A DNA stretch of 64,000 bases, taken from Mitsuokella sp. oral taxon 131 str. W9106 (GTDB lineage Bacteria; Bacillota; Negativicutes; Selenomonadales; Selenomonadaceae). A program made the position numbers and the translations under genes. The notes beneath the pieces are model-generated. The model was not told the DNA's origin, made no database searches, and saw nothing but the letters and a program-made list of their open reading frames with translations. This document shows positions 63,869 through 64,000 of the stretch, in pieces (position 1 is the stretch's first letter; each line of letters opens with the position of its first letter). Where the stretch lies: positions 62,001 through 126,000 of the forward strand of contig NZ_KI273050.1 in NCBI RefSeq assembly GCF_000469545.1, in the 5' to 3' direction.

Positions 63869-64000
<132 letters not shown>

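Overview
The window looks like chromosome of a diderm, anaerobic Firmicute of the Negativicutes, most likely Selenomonas-like. This is inferred from gene content, not from a search. Firmicute traits are the rnhB-ylqG-ylqH order, FtsEX with a dedicated murein hydrolase, CIRCE-controlled groESL, CsaB and consensus sigma-A promoters. Outer-membrane traits are a TolC-MacA-MacB efflux operon and a periplasmic NrfHA nitrite reductase. A reverse rubrerythrin points to anaerobic life. Most of the window is GC-rich housekeeping DNA; 36-45.8 kb is clearly accessory.

Layout. 0-3.6 kb: LacI regulator, class II aldolase and a DhaK/DhaL-type kinase pair, a sugar or polyol operon. 3.7-8.3 kb: a sigma-54 enhancer-binding protein divergent from a textbook -24/-12 promoter that drives a YjiH/YjiG membrane pair and an M20 peptidase. 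8.4-10.2 kb: nrfHA. 10.3-11.8 kb: amino-acid ABC permease and ATPase behind a perfect consensus promoter. 12-13 kb: cold-shock protein and hibernation factor. 13-16.6 kb: sugar deacetylase, GT2 glycosyltransferase and a large polytopic membrane protein. 16.7-20.5 kb: secA and a prfB without its programmed frameshift. 20.5-24.4 kb: DUF2993, DUF5693 and csaB envelope genes. 24.5-29.2 kb: ftsE, ftsX, an M23 murein hydrolase, a CtpA protease and an unknown membrane protein. 29.3-31 kb: recQ (minus). 31.2-35.9 kb: tolC-macA-macB efflux operon.

36-45.8 kb is the most interesting part. A serine invertase-type recombinase lies next to a pair of 26-bp hix-like sites in inverted orientation (31-bp arms, 88-bp spacer). 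These sit directly in front of a four-gene cluster: PLD-like/SNF2 helicase, DUF4391-like protein, type III-like Mod methyltransferase and Res helicase-nuclease. I read this as a restriction-modification or defence island whose expression may be switched by inversion of its promoter segment. The target-recognition part of mod is strikingly AT-rich, as if exchanged, and holds a perfect 19-bp hairpin.

46-50 kb: rnhB, a FliK-like protein, a FlhB-tail-like protein and an unknown membrane-anchored protein. 50-52.7 kb: ilvD and reverse rubrerythrin (minus). 53-57.7 kb: tsaE-tsaB-rimI-tsaD for tRNA t6A, running into a PdtaS/EutW-like kinase and an ANTAR regulator. 57.8-63.1 kb: mtlR-mtlA-mtlD mannitol PTS operon. 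63.2 kb to the end: tRNA-Ser(GCU), then CIRCE, groES and the start of groEL.
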